Of a stretch of DNA of 41,180 bases, positions 17,401 to 25,169 are shown piece after piece. Location: assembly GCA_017615065.1 (NCBI GenBank), contig JAGAAY010000020.1:68672-109851 (forward strand). Direction: 5' to 3'. Under the pieces are notes generated by a model. That model worked only from the letters and a program-made list of their open reading frames with translations. It was not told where the DNA came from and did no database searches. This stretch comes from Bacteroidales bacterium. Its GTDB lineage: Bacteria > Bacteroidota > Bacteroidia > Bacteroidales > UBA932. The position numbers and the translations under genes are program-made. Position 1 is the first letter of the stretch, and each line of letters opens with the position of its first letter.

Positions 17401-18711
17401 GTATCACTCACCGGCACGCTGGCAATCAGCGGCAACTATTACAACCTCACTCTTGACGCTTTTGCCGACGGTTCCAAGATGGGTTCCATCGTGTATCCTG
17501 CGGCGGAGTTGAATGCGGCCAGCTACAGTGGCAAGAAGATCACAGTGACCGGCTACTTCAACGGCCTGTCCAGCAAAGGCAAATACATCAACGTTATCGC
17601 CACCAAGATCGAGGAAGTAGGAGAGGCTACTCTCACCACTGCCACGGCGAGCGCTACAGAAACGCAGATCAGCGCGTCATGGAATTCAGTGGTGGGTGCA
17701 CAGTACTATCAGTGGAACCTTTACAAGCTTACCGATGACGGTCAGTTGGCAAGTGAGCAGTATCTCGCATACGGACTCACCACACACACAAGCATTACCT
17801 CCACTATCGGCAGGAATACTTCTGCATCGGATAACAAGGATGAGTGGTCTGTCCAGTCTCTTGCCAATGGCAAATACGCATTGGTGATTACCGCATTGGC
17901 AAAAGAAGAAGGCCAGACTCAGGCCACCCAGATCTCCACGAAGGCGGCAGGCTTCACATACTACTTTAACCTGAAGGTATCAGGCCTTCAGTGCAAAGAC
18001 GGGGTGGTTTCCGCTTCCTGGAAAGCCTACACTGGCGATGATCTTGCTTTCTACCGCTGGCAGCTTCAGCTGATTAAGGCAGACGGCACACGTGAGAACG
18101 TGGCGATGGGTAACACCACAGGTACTTCCATCAGTACGACTATCGGCCAGACATTGCAGCAGGACGATTATAACGTTACCGCCTGGTATGTTGCCGCCCT
18201 CGAAGCCGGAGATTATTACTTCGGAGTCATAGCATGTTCTTCAACAGGATCTGTCCTGGAGAAGTCCCAGGGAACCGATCATTTCACATACTCCGGCTCT
18301 GCTCAGAATGAATCCAGGACGATTGAAATCTCCATAGCGGATTATGCCGCTGCAAACAACTGGGCCAATGGTACCAAGTACACTACTATAACGAAGGATG
18401 GAATTACACTTACAGCAAGTGGCGGAGGAAACACCGGCAAGTACTATACGAGCGGCAATGAATGGAGGTTCTATCAGACAGAATCTGCAACTTTGGCTAT
18501 TTCGGCCGGTGACTACGAACTGGTATCGGCAAAAATAGAGTACTCGTCCCAGAATACCGGAGTCCTCAAGTCCGGTGACGATAATCTCAGTTCCGGTCAG
18601 GAGGTTGCTTTCGGAGAAGGTATGCATCGTGCCAGCTTCGCCGTTGGAAACTCCGGTTCGGCCACAAACGGTCAGGTCCGTATCACAAAAGCCACAATAG
18701 TCATTAAGTGA
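14419..18711 (+). CDS. Giant BACON / OB-fold-repeat surface lipoprotein
   Basis: A 1430-residue lipoprotein: MKLRNLFIAAVTAIFALASC has lipid Cys20, then EEDK, an acidic signal suited to surface display. Domains in order: a BACON-type domain (about 28-113); four OB-fold-like repeats of one type (about 116-248, 258-392, 407-540, 556-676), each with a YGNATFYI-like strand and a GDEVVIYG-like strand; two longer OB-fold-like repeats of a second type (about 684-868 and 881-1066), each with GFVATDG and a KIGDxVKFSG strand; two Fn3-like beta domains (about 1070-1183 and 1184-1294); and a C-terminal beta domain (1298-1430). OB folds of these types accompany secreted nucleases, so binding of single-stranded nucleic acid is the likely role. 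It opens the operon and overlaps the nuclease gene by GTGA. No catalytic site was seen. Confidence 0.85.
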   Translation: MKLRNLFIAAVTAIFALASCEEDKPTLGITVDPTEVEIEQAGGMATIKVATSQPWIVSVPQTADWIQVSPDEGEGNATITIVAGENTGKDRSATISVKAGFEMVPVSVKQTGTVASGNGSKDSPFSASEARAWIMENLADGETSDGYYYVKGKIHKMVTDKNGVDQYYANNAQYGNASFFISDDGQASDNDFEAYRVKYLGNQAWKTGDTDVAIGDEVVIYGTLKHFGNTPENGDGAFLFSLNGVDKGGDEPVNKNEPNGSGTVTDPFNVAAAINAVKDLTWTSTTDYQKVGPYFVTGKVVEIKENFDATAANGTQYGNATFYIADEGFESTTFYCYRVKYFNNQAWQAGNTPILAVGDDVVICSELMNYRGNTPETVANSGYMISINDVVGTVVDPGTGGDTTAEIKGDGSESNPFNVAAAINAVKDLTWTSSTEYGKVGPYYVKGKVKSIKENFDATASNGTQYGNATFDIVDEGYDAAFTCFRVLYFEGKAWTAGQTPLIAVGDEVVVYSELMNYRGNTPETVANKGNVIRINDATSASGGETPPVQEETATGDGTLASPYNPKAAKDVASALEAGAKTDDVYVKGKISSIKYSFDAEHGTATFFISEDGTTSGTQFQVYSTYYLGNRAWAEGDTQIALKDEVILFGKLTNFNGTPETSAKESCLYSLNGVTAGGETPPADETLTVSEILALAKGTACDSKPSLVVAITARGFVATDGRKNIYVYTQGTNFNGIAKIGDSVKFSGVKGEYSSMPQVGTITSVEVVSSGNNVSYPNPVDVTESAGTYTATEAEFISITGTLNVNGSYYNIALDAFADGSKMGSLVYPAEDLKAADYNGKKITVTGYFGGLTGSGKYINVIATKIAEAGGGETPPEPPVDETKTITEILGLDKGTTFSSKESLVVAVTTAGFVATDGTKSVYVFTQKTADFNGKVKIGDMVKFSGSKTVYNDIHEVESLTALEVVSSNNNVAYPNPTDITASAGTYTSAEAEFVSLTGTLAISGNYYNLTLDAFADGSKMGSIVYPAAELNAASYSGKKITVTGYFNGLSSKGKYINVIATKIEEVGEATLTTATASATETQISASWNSVVGAQYYQWNLYKLTDDGQLASEQYLAYGLTTHTSITSTIGRNTSASDNKDEWSVQSLANGKYALVITALAKEEGQTQATQISTKAAGFTYYFNLKVSGLQCKDGVVSASWKAYTGDDLAFYRWQLQLIKADGTRENVAMGNTTGTSISTTIGQTLQQDDYNVTAWYVAALEAGDYYFGVIACSSTGSVLEKSQGTDHFTYSGSAQNESRTIEISIADYAAANNWANGTKYTTITKDGITLTASGGGNTGKYYTSGNEWRFYQTESATLAISAGDYELVSAKIEYSSQNTGVLKSGDDNLSSGQEVAFGEGMHRASFAVGNSGSATNGQVRITKATIVIK
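15217..15585 (+). repeat. Tandem domain repeat, copy 1 of OB-fold type 1
   Basis: This stretch and 15664-16029 (offset about 447 bp) encode domains that share long identical peptide runs such as FNVAAAINAVKDLTWTS, NGTQYGNATF and ELMNYRGNTPETVAN. The DNA also shares runs such as ACCCAGTACGGCAATGCAAC. A fairly recent internal duplication is the simplest explanation. Confidence 0.85.
15664..16029 (+). repeat. Tandem domain repeat, copy 2 of OB-fold type 1
   Basis: Second copy of the duplicated domain whose first copy is at 15217-15585. Differences concentrate at predicted loop positions (for example DEGFESTTFYCYRV against DEGYDAAFTCFRV). Confidence 0.85.
16468..17016 (+). repeat. Tandem domain repeat, copy 1 of OB-fold type 2
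   Basis: Encodes the first of two similar longer domains; its partner is at 17059-17610, offset 591 bp. Shared runs include DAFADGSKMGS, KKITVTGYF and KYINVIATKI. A second, independent duplication inside the same gene. Confidence 0.85.
17059..17610 (+). repeat. Tandem domain repeat, copy 2 of OB-fold type 2
   Basis: Second copy of the domain at 16468-17016. It begins with DETKTITEILGLDKG, matching DETLTVSEILALAKG in copy 1. Confidence 0.85.
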
Positions 18712-19868
18712 AGCAACTGAAATTATCACGCATACTGATCGCAGCCGCAGCGTTTTTGCTTGCGGCTGCGGTTTCTTGCCGCAAGGAGGATGAGCCCATC
18801 CCGGTGCTCACCTTCAAAAGCACTATGGTGTCTTACGAAGGGGGTACCCAGTCCGTGAAGGTTGCGGCCCAGAAAGACTGGAGGCTCGAGGTTAACTATA
18901 ATTCGTCGGAAACCGGCTGGATAAGTTTCACCCAGACCAGCGGCACGGGGATAGTGGGGATCTTCCTTACCGTCAAGCCCAACGACAGTGACGATTCAAG
19001 GGAGGCCGATATTATCCTCATCACTCCCCAGCACAGGGTCACAACCCATCTCGTGCAGGGCTCAAAAACCACTTCCAAGGCGCCGGGATGGCTTGAACTC
19101 CCGGCCCTGGACCAGCCCAAACTGGGTTTCTTCACCCACTCCATGGACGGAGGCAAGTATATCAACAAGGCCACCAGCGGGGTTCGCAACTGGTCGTTCT
19201 ACTACGACTACGATGCATTTGTATCATGGTGGGTTGCTTATCCGCTTAACTCGGGCCTGCTGAAAGGCAGCGTGGGACGCAGCGATTGGCAGGCTTCCGA
19301 TCCTCTTCTTCCGGCAAGTGCAGTGTGTAATCTCAGCGGAGGTTCGTATGGCGGAGGCTGGACCCGCGGACATCAGATTCCGTCGGCCGACAGGCAGTTG
19401 AGTGCGGGGGCAAACGCATCCACCTTCTATCCTACTAACCTGACCCCGCAGGACTACAATTTCAACGGCGGCGACAATTACAGCGGTATCTGGGTGCGCT
19501 TGGAAGGCCAGGTGAGAACCTATGCCGGCCGTTGCGACACTTTGTATGTGGTAACCGGCTGCGATGTGCGCAATTCCACCGCGCTTTCCGGCAACAACGG
19601 TGGCCACAGGGCAAAAATACCCACCCACTATTACAAGGCACTCCTCCGCAAAAAAGGCAGCAGCTATTCCGCAATAGCATTCCATATTCCCCACAGTGGC
19701 TCGGATTCAGTATGCCTGGCCGACATTATGGACTATGTATGCAGCATCGACGAACTTGAAGAAAGAACGGGGGTGGACTTCTTCGTGAACCTTGCGAATT
19801 ATGTGGGCAAGGAAACCGCCGCATCCATCGAGGCGGCAGACCCCGCGGTCACAGTCCAAAACTGGTAA
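18708..19868 (+). CDS. BACON plus DNA/RNA non-specific endonuclease lipoprotein (NUC1 family)
   Basis: A 386-residue lipoprotein; start GTG 18708 overlaps the preceding TGA. The signal ends at Cys24 (LAAAVSC), followed by RKEDEP, which resembles Bacteroidota surface-export signals. Residues about 33-120 form a BACON-like domain (GGTQSVKVAAQKDWRLEV). Residues about 140-375 form a beta-beta-alpha-metal nuclease: WTRGHQIPSADR holds the RGH catalytic His222; TNLTPQ includes Asn244; GIWVRLE is the family's W-x-x-x-E element. This family cuts DNA and RNA without sequence preference using Mg2+. The canonical DRGH Asp is Thr219 here; such changes occur in Bacteroidota homologues and need not abolish activity. 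Its signal and neighbours point to degradation of extracellular nucleic acid. Confidence 0.9.
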   Translation: MKQLKLSRILIAAAAFLLAAAVSCRKEDEPIPVLTFKSTMVSYEGGTQSVKVAAQKDWRLEVNYNSSETGWISFTQTSGTGIVGIFLTVKPNDSDDSREADIILITPQHRVTTHLVQGSKTTSKAPGWLELPALDQPKLGFFTHSMDGGKYINKATSGVRNWSFYYDYDAFVSWWVAYPLNSGLLKGSVGRSDWQASDPLLPASAVCNLSGGSYGGGWTRGHQIPSADRQLSAGANASTFYPTNLTPQDYNFNGGDNYSGIWVRLEGQVRTYAGRCDTLYVVTGCDVRNSTALSGNNGGHRAKIPTHYYKALLRKKGSSYSAIAFHIPHSGSDSVCLADIMDYVCSIDELEERTGVDFFVNLANYVGKETAASIEAADPAVTVQNW

Positions 19869-19886
19869 ACAAAAACAATAACCGAT

Positions 19887-20957
19887 ATGAAACGTCATTT
19901 TTATATTCTTCTGATTCTCCTGTTTGCGGGAACGTCATTTACCGTACAGGCGCAGGGGAAGCGCAGCCACGTGATAGGTTTCTACAACCTGGAGAACCTG
20001 TTTGACACCTATCACGACGAAGGCAAGAACGACTATGAATACCTGCCGGACGGCGCAAACAACTGGACCGAGGAGAAGTACGCCAAGAAGCTTCACAATA
20101 TGGCCCGCGTCATAGCGGAAATGAAGAACGACAACGGCGTATGGCACACTGTGCTTGGCGTTTCCGAGGTTGAGAACCGTCACGTCCTGGAGGATCTCGT
20201 AGCAGAGCCCGCAATCGCGGAGGCCAATTACCAGATTGTCCATTACGACGGTCCGGACCGCCGCGGCGTAGACGTTGCGCTGCTGTATGACCCCAGGAAG
20301 ATGACGCTGGTGGAGAGCGAATCGATCCCGTTTGATTTCAATTCCGACATCGAGTTCACTCTTACACAGGAGGAGAAGGACAGGTTCCGTACCCGTGACG
20401 TCCTTATGGTCCACGGCATCATCGACGGTGAACACTTCGCTTTTTATGTGTGCCACCTTCCTTCCCGTATCGGCGGCAAGGGCCAGGACCTGCGCGCTCG
20501 CGGCGGTGAAATCGCCTACAACCATGCTGTGACGATGATGGGCAAGTATCCCGGCATCAAGGTGGTTATCATGGGCGACATGAACGACAATCCCTTCGAC
20601 GATTCGATGGCCAAGTACATGCGCGGCCGCAAGGAAATCGAAGATGTTGGGCCGATGGACTTCTTCTCACCTTTCTGGAGCATGCTGGAGGCCGGTTACG
20701 GCACCCTTTATTACAGGGGAGAGGCCAATATCTACGACTGCATCCTCGTGAACGATGCGCTTGCGCACGCTCCAAAGGGTACATATCAGATTCAGAAAAT
20801 CACCAAGAAGAAATTTTACGGCCGCGTGTTCAGCAAGCCCTTCATGACCAACGAGAAAGGGCCGTACAAGGATACGCCGTTCCGTACCTTCTCCGGAGGC
20901 GCCTTCATCGGCGGCTATTCGGACCACTATCCCACATACATCGTGGTAAAGAGATAA
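19887..20957 (+). CDS. Secreted endonuclease/exonuclease/phosphatase (EEP) family protein
   Basis: A 356-residue exported protein; MKRHFYILLILLFAGTSFTVQAQ is a type I signal peptide with cleavage near residue 22. The EEP (DNase I/exonuclease III-like) fold is shown by NLENLFD near the N-terminus, the metal-binding Glu in GVSEVENR, RRGVDVALLYD, CHLPSRIGG, GDMNDNP and the C-terminal GGYSDHYP with the catalytic Asp-His. All core catalytic motifs are present. Family members are Mg2+-dependent nucleases or phosphodiesterases; the likely role here is trimming or dephosphorylating fragments made by the upstream nuclease. It lies 18 bp after the nuclease gene and 32 bp before the TonB receptor. A lipid or sugar phosphodiesterase role cannot be excluded, but the gene order favours nucleic acid. 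Confidence 0.9.
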   Translation: MKRHFYILLILLFAGTSFTVQAQGKRSHVIGFYNLENLFDTYHDEGKNDYEYLPDGANNWTEEKYAKKLHNMARVIAEMKNDNGVWHTVLGVSEVENRHVLEDLVAEPAIAEANYQIVHYDGPDRRGVDVALLYDPRKMTLVESESIPFDFNSDIEFTLTQEEKDRFRTRDVLMVHGIIDGEHFAFYVCHLPSRIGGKGQDLRARGGEIAYNHAVTMMGKYPGIKVVIMGDMNDNPFDDSMAKYMRGRKEIEDVGPMDFFSPFWSMLEAGYGTLYYRGEANIYDCILVNDALAHAPKGTYQIQKITKKKFYGRVFSKPFMTNEKGPYKDTPFRTFSGGAFIGGYSDHYPTYIVVKR

Positions 20958-20989
20958 TTCCGGCGATAATCGAGAAAACAACATAACCT

Positions 20990-23926
20990 ATGACTAAACG
21001 AATTATTCTGGTAGCAGCCGCACTGCTTGCCGCTCTGGGCCTGTTTGCGCAGACCCGCATGGGCGGCGTGAAGGGTACGGTTGTCAACCGTAACGGACGT
21101 GTTCCCGTGGAGAACGCCCGCCTCACCCTCATGCAGGGCGCGACGGAAGTGGCCACGGCCATGTCGGCCCAGGACGGTACCTTCTTCATCGGCGACCTTC
21201 CCGACGGAATGTACACCCTGGTGATCCTGGCTCCCGATTTCCTGGAAACCCAGGTGCAGGTAACCGTGAACGACGGCTTCGTGAAGAACATGTTCACCCT
21301 TTCGCTCACCTCTGTTGAGAAGGTGGCCGATGTGGACGACGATTCATTCTCGGCCTTCGACATGGACGACAGCGGATTCAACGACAATCCCACGATCCTG
21401 TTCGGTTCCAACGACGTGTTCAACAACATTGCCGGATACAACTTCTCTTCGGTGAGGTTCCGTGCCCGCGGCTTCTCGTCAGAAAGCCAGGAGGTGCTGC
21501 TTGCCGGTGTGAAGATGAATGACGCAATCACCGGTTACGGCCCCTTCTCCCTGTGGAGCGGCCTTAACGAGGCCATGCGTTCCAAGGAGAGCGTAAGCGG
21601 AAGCGAGGTTTCCGATTATGCTCTGGGCGGCTATAACGGCGTAACCAACATCTTCGGCAATGCCGCCAGCGTACGCCGCGGTGCCCGCGGAAGCGTTCTC
21701 ACCAACAGCGCGCTCTACCGTCTTCGCCTCATGGGCTCCTATGCAACGGGCCTCATGGACAACGGCTGGGCCTTCGCGATGAACGTGAGCGCCCGCCTTG
21801 GCGGCAACGACTGGATCGACGGTGTTTATTACCGTTCCCTGGCGTATTATTTTGCCGCCGACAAGGTGCTTAACGATTACAACACCCTGAGTTTCGCATT
21901 CTTCGGAACGCCCGGCGAACGGGGAGCGCAGATGGCCAGCACCCAGGAAGTGTACGACCTTATGTTCGACAATATGTACAACGCAAACTGGGGATACCAG
22001 AACGGCGTTGTGCGTAATGCCCGCGTAAGGCGCACCCACGAACCTATCGCATTCGCAAGCTGGGATTATCACAACGGAAACAACTTCTCCGCAAGGACAA
22101 CCCTCCTTTACCGTTTCGGCAAGAACGGATATACTGCAATGGACTGGTACAATGCCCAGGATCCGCGTCCTGACTACTACCGCAACCTGCCCAGCTACTT
22201 CTACAACTCCGATCCGGATCTGAAACGCAACAACCCGGACAAGGCCCAGGCTGCATACGTGAGCTGGTACAACGAAGATCCCCAGATCGTGCACATGAAC
22301 TGGGACCGCATCTACCAGGTGAACGCCATGAGCGAAGGCGGCCGCGCCAAATATGTCCAGGAAGAGCGCCACACAGACCAGCAGGACCTTAACCTGGCTT
22401 CCAACTTCAAGTTCCGCGTGAGCCCCAGTTTCATCCTCACCGGCGGCGTCAACGCCAAGATCAACCGTACTGAATATTATAAGGTAATTGCCGACCTTCT
22501 TGGAGCAAAGTACTTCGTGAACGTTGACAACTTTGCCGACAGAGACTATGCCGCAACGCCTTACATGGCCCAGAACGACCTTGACTACTACATCGCTCAC
22601 GGTTCCGCCCAAACCCTGGGCGTGGGCGACAAGTACGGCTACGACTACTACGCACACATCCGCAACATGGGCGGCTGGCTCAACGGCCATATCGCCACCG
22701 GCAAGTTCAGCGCGAATTTCGGCGCGAAGGCGGGTTATACCGCATTCTGGCGTGAAGGCCTGGTTCGCAAGGGCCTCTTCGCGGGAGCGGATTTCCACGA
22801 TCCCGTAACCAACACCGACGTGCTTGCGGCAAGGGATTCGGACGGAAAGATCATCACTTCCTACGGTAATTCCGAGATGGCGTCGTTCTTCACTTATGCC
22901 GGTAAGGCCGGCCTGAGCTACATCATCGGCGGAAGCCAGAGATTATCGGCAAATGTGGGATACTTCAACGACGCCCCCAACTTCAACCAGGCGTTCCTGA
23001 GCCCCCGCACCCGCAACTCGATGATCAAGGACCTCTCCACAGTGAAGACCTTCTCGTCGGATGTGAACTGGCAGCTGCAGAAGAACGGAATCAATATCCG
23101 CCTCACCGGTTATTATGCCAAGATCATGGATCAGAGCAAGGTAATGAGCGCCTATGACGATATGCAGAACGCATTCTCCAATTTCGCGATTTCCGGCATC
23201 GACCAGAGACATTACGGAATGGAGTTCGGCTTCAGGATGCCTACCTACATCATCCGTAGCCTCAGCATCCAGGGCGTTCTGGCACTTGGCAGGGCGGAAT
23301 ACACTTCCACTCCCACGATGGTCCAGACTCTGGACAACAGCGCCGAGCCCGTCACCTACAACGACATGGAAGTTATTCCTCTTACATACTGGGCTCAGAA
23401 CCCTGTATATGCAACCGACATCTATGGCAATATCCCGGAAGGAACGGGCATCAACGACTATAAGAGGTGGCAGAGGCATTATGTGCCTTCAACGCCTCAG
23501 CTTGCCGCAAGCCTGGGCCTGGTTTGGAACTACAAGTACTGGTTCGTGAATCTGGATGCCGAGTATTTCGACGAGGCCTATCTTGATATGAATCCTCTCT
23601 ACCGCACGGACTATGCGGTGAGCGGCCCGGACCATGTTACAACTCCCGAGGAAATCATGTACATGACAACCCAGGAGAAGTTCGACCCGGTATTCCTCCT
23701 GAACGCATCGGTTGGCAAGAGCTGGTTCATCAAGCGCAAATATATGATTGGTTTCTCGCTCAATGCAAAGAACCTCATGAACAACAAGAGCGTTAAAACC
23801 GGCGGTTACGAGCAGACCCGTATGGTTGACAACACGGAAAGCAAGAGCCGCTTCTACCGCTTCGACTCCAAGTATTTCTACATGCCCGGAGCCAATTACA
23901 TGTTGAACGTTTACTTCAGATTCTAA
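20990..23926 (+). CDS. TonB-dependent receptor with carboxypeptidase-like regulatory domain
   Basis: A 978-residue outer-membrane receptor. MTKRIILVAAALLAALGLFAQ is the signal peptide. Residues about 25-110 form a CarboxypepD_reg-like beta-sandwich (GGVKGTVVNRNGRVPVENARLTL). Next is a plug domain (about 130-240, FNNIAGYNFSSVRFRARGFSSES), then a large beta-barrel ending LNVYFRF with a terminal Phe. Unlike the SusC at the window start, no SusD follows; instead a DUF5689 lipoprotein begins 4 bp downstream and may act as the surface partner. With two nucleases just upstream, the transported material is probably oligonucleotides, nucleosides or phosphate-bearing fragments (inference). The barrel sequence itself does not reveal the substrate. 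Confidence 0.93.
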   Translation: MTKRIILVAAALLAALGLFAQTRMGGVKGTVVNRNGRVPVENARLTLMQGATEVATAMSAQDGTFFIGDLPDGMYTLVILAPDFLETQVQVTVNDGFVKNMFTLSLTSVEKVADVDDDSFSAFDMDDSGFNDNPTILFGSNDVFNNIAGYNFSSVRFRARGFSSESQEVLLAGVKMNDAITGYGPFSLWSGLNEAMRSKESVSGSEVSDYALGGYNGVTNIFGNAASVRRGARGSVLTNSALYRLRLMGSYATGLMDNGWAFAMNVSARLGGNDWIDGVYYRSLAYYFAADKVLNDYNTLSFAFFGTPGERGAQMASTQEVYDLMFDNMYNANWGYQNGVVRNARVRRTHEPIAFASWDYHNGNNFSARTTLLYRFGKNGYTAMDWYNAQDPRPDYYRNLPSYFYNSDPDLKRNNPDKAQAAYVSWYNEDPQIVHMNWDRIYQVNAMSEGGRAKYVQEERHTDQQDLNLASNFKFRVSPSFILTGGVNAKINRTEYYKVIADLLGAKYFVNVDNFADRDYAATPYMAQNDLDYYIAHGSAQTLGVGDKYGYDYYAHIRNMGGWLNGHIATGKFSANFGAKAGYTAFWREGLVRKGLFAGADFHDPVTNTDVLAARDSDGKIITSYGNSEMASFFTYAGKAGLSYIIGGSQRLSANVGYFNDAPNFNQAFLSPRTRNSMIKDLSTVKTFSSDVNWQLQKNGINIRLTGYYAKIMDQSKVMSAYDDMQNAFSNFAISGIDQRHYGMEFGFRMPTYIIRSLSIQGVLALGRAEYTSTPTMVQTLDNSAEPVTYNDMEVIPLTYWAQNPVYATDIYGNIPEGTGINDYKRWQRHYVPSTPQLAASLGLVWNYKYWFVNLDAEYFDEAYLDMNPLYRTDYAVSGPDHVTTPEEIMYMTTQEKFDPVFLLNASVGKSWFIKRKYMIGFSLNAKNLMNNKSVKTGGYEQTRMVDNTESKSRFYRFDSKYFYMPGANYMLNVYFRF

Positions 23927-23930
23927 GGCC

Positions 23931-25169
23931 ATGAAAGCGAAATTATTGATATTGGCGGCAGCACTTTGCGCCTTTTCCTGCACTTCCCTCATCGAGGAAT
24001 GGCAGCCTGTATTCACTTTCAAGTACCAGGACGGAGCGGCGTTCCAGCCCGTTGACATGGACAGCCAGGTAAACTGCACAATCGCCCAGTTGAAGGCCCT
24101 GTACACAAAGCACGGCAAGCCTCAGCAGATTGATGAGAACCTTATTATCAAGGGACAGGTGACCACTTCCGACGAAGACGGCAACGTATACCGCGAAATC
24201 TATATCCAGGATGCCACCGGCGGCCTTGACGTGAAGATCGGCCGCTCCAGCTCCTATGACGATTTCAAGGTTGGCCAGATCGTGTACATCAAGTGCTATG
24301 GCCTGGTGATAGGTGAGTATGGCTACAAGAGCGGCAACTACGGCGGCCCGGGCCTTCTCCAGCTTGGCTATGTGGGTGACGGATGGGCCGATTTTACCTC
24401 GGGCGTTACCGAGGTCCAGCCGGAGTATGAAACCGCATACATCGACCTCCTGCCCCTCGTTAACAAGCACATCTTCCGCGGAAAGATCCTTCCGGAATCG
24501 GAAAGGATCCAGCCTGCGGAGAACCTCAGGGGTGCCGATCTCACAAAGGACGAGCATGTGGGCAAGCTTGTGAAACTCAAGAATGTGAAGTACGGGAATT
24601 CCGTGGGCGGCAAGGAAATCTTCTGCCTGTTCTATCCGGATCCCAATCTTAATCACACAAAGAACGAGGCCTGGAACCGCGTGTTCCTTTCCTCTCCCAC
24701 CACCCGCGTGAGCGGAACTGACTATACCTTCGGCATTACAACATGGGCACTCACCAAGCTCCGTTTCCAGACACTCGTAAAGTCCGGAATCTGGGATGAT
24801 ATGACCATGGGAGACTATTCCGTGAAAGACGGCGTCGTGACTGCCGGCAAGGATGCGAACGGTAACACCACCATCGCAACCAGGCTTACCGATATGGCAA
24901 ATTTCGGTTACGAGAGGCTTTACAAGACCGTTATCCTGGAGCATCCCGGCGCACAGAGCGTGAGCCACTACTTCATGTATGACGGCACGGAGGTGCAGGT
25001 GCGTACCAGCGGCTATGCACGTTTTGCCGATGTGGCCATTCCCACAGACGTCCGCGACGGAAGCAAGACGGTGGACCTTATCGGCATTCTTTCCCGCTAT
25101 CAGGGCAGCGCCCAGTTCACAATCCTTGATGTCACCTATTCCGGTACGTCAGACAGTTTGATCAAATAA
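23931..25169 (+). CDS. DUF5689 (OB-fold-like) lipoprotein
   Basis: A 412-residue lipoprotein: MKAKLLILAAALCAFSC gives lipid Cys17. Residues about 45-290 match DUF5689: NCTIAQLKALYTKHG, IIKGQVTTSDEDGNVYREIY and IQDATGGLDVKIGRS are the family's signature strands and read as an OB-like barrel. The C-terminal third (about 300-412) is a further beta domain with YQGSAQFTILDVTYSG, again OB-like in style. No catalytic residues were found. It sits 4 bp after the TonB receptor and overlaps the next gene by one base, so it is probably the receptor's lipoprotein partner, binding the same ligand as the OB repeats of the first gene. Direct nucleic-acid binding is inferred, not shown. Confidence 0.85.
   Translation: MKAKLLILAAALCAFSCTSLIEEWQPVFTFKYQDGAAFQPVDMDSQVNCTIAQLKALYTKHGKPQQIDENLIIKGQVTTSDEDGNVYREIYIQDATGGLDVKIGRSSSYDDFKVGQIVYIKCYGLVIGEYGYKSGNYGGPGLLQLGYVGDGWADFTSGVTEVQPEYETAYIDLLPLVNKHIFRGKILPESERIQPAENLRGADLTKDEHVGKLVKLKNVKYGNSVGGKEIFCLFYPDPNLNHTKNEAWNRVFLSSPTTRVSGTDYTFGITTWALTKLRFQTLVKSGIWDDMTMGDYSVKDGVVTAGKDANGNTTIATRLTDMANFGYERLYKTVILEHPGAQSVSHYFMYDGTEVQVRTSGYARFADVAIPTDVRDGSKTVDLIGILSRYQGSAQFTILDVTYSGTSDSLIK

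Noticed and set aside
15217..17610. Possible CRISPR-like or mobile repeat array
   Set aside because: The repeats are hundreds of bases long, in frame and encode protein domains; there are no short spaced repeats and no cas genes.
14419..20957. Nuclease cluster as an anti-phage defence island
   Set aside because: Both nucleases and the OB-fold protein carry export or lipoprotein signals and are coupled to an outer-membrane receptor, which fits scavenging outside the cell rather than intracellular defence.
21479..22798. Minus-strand open frame of 439 codons opposite the TonB receptor
   Set aside because: The plus frame encodes a full receptor; the antisense translation is Val/Gly/His-rich with no motif.
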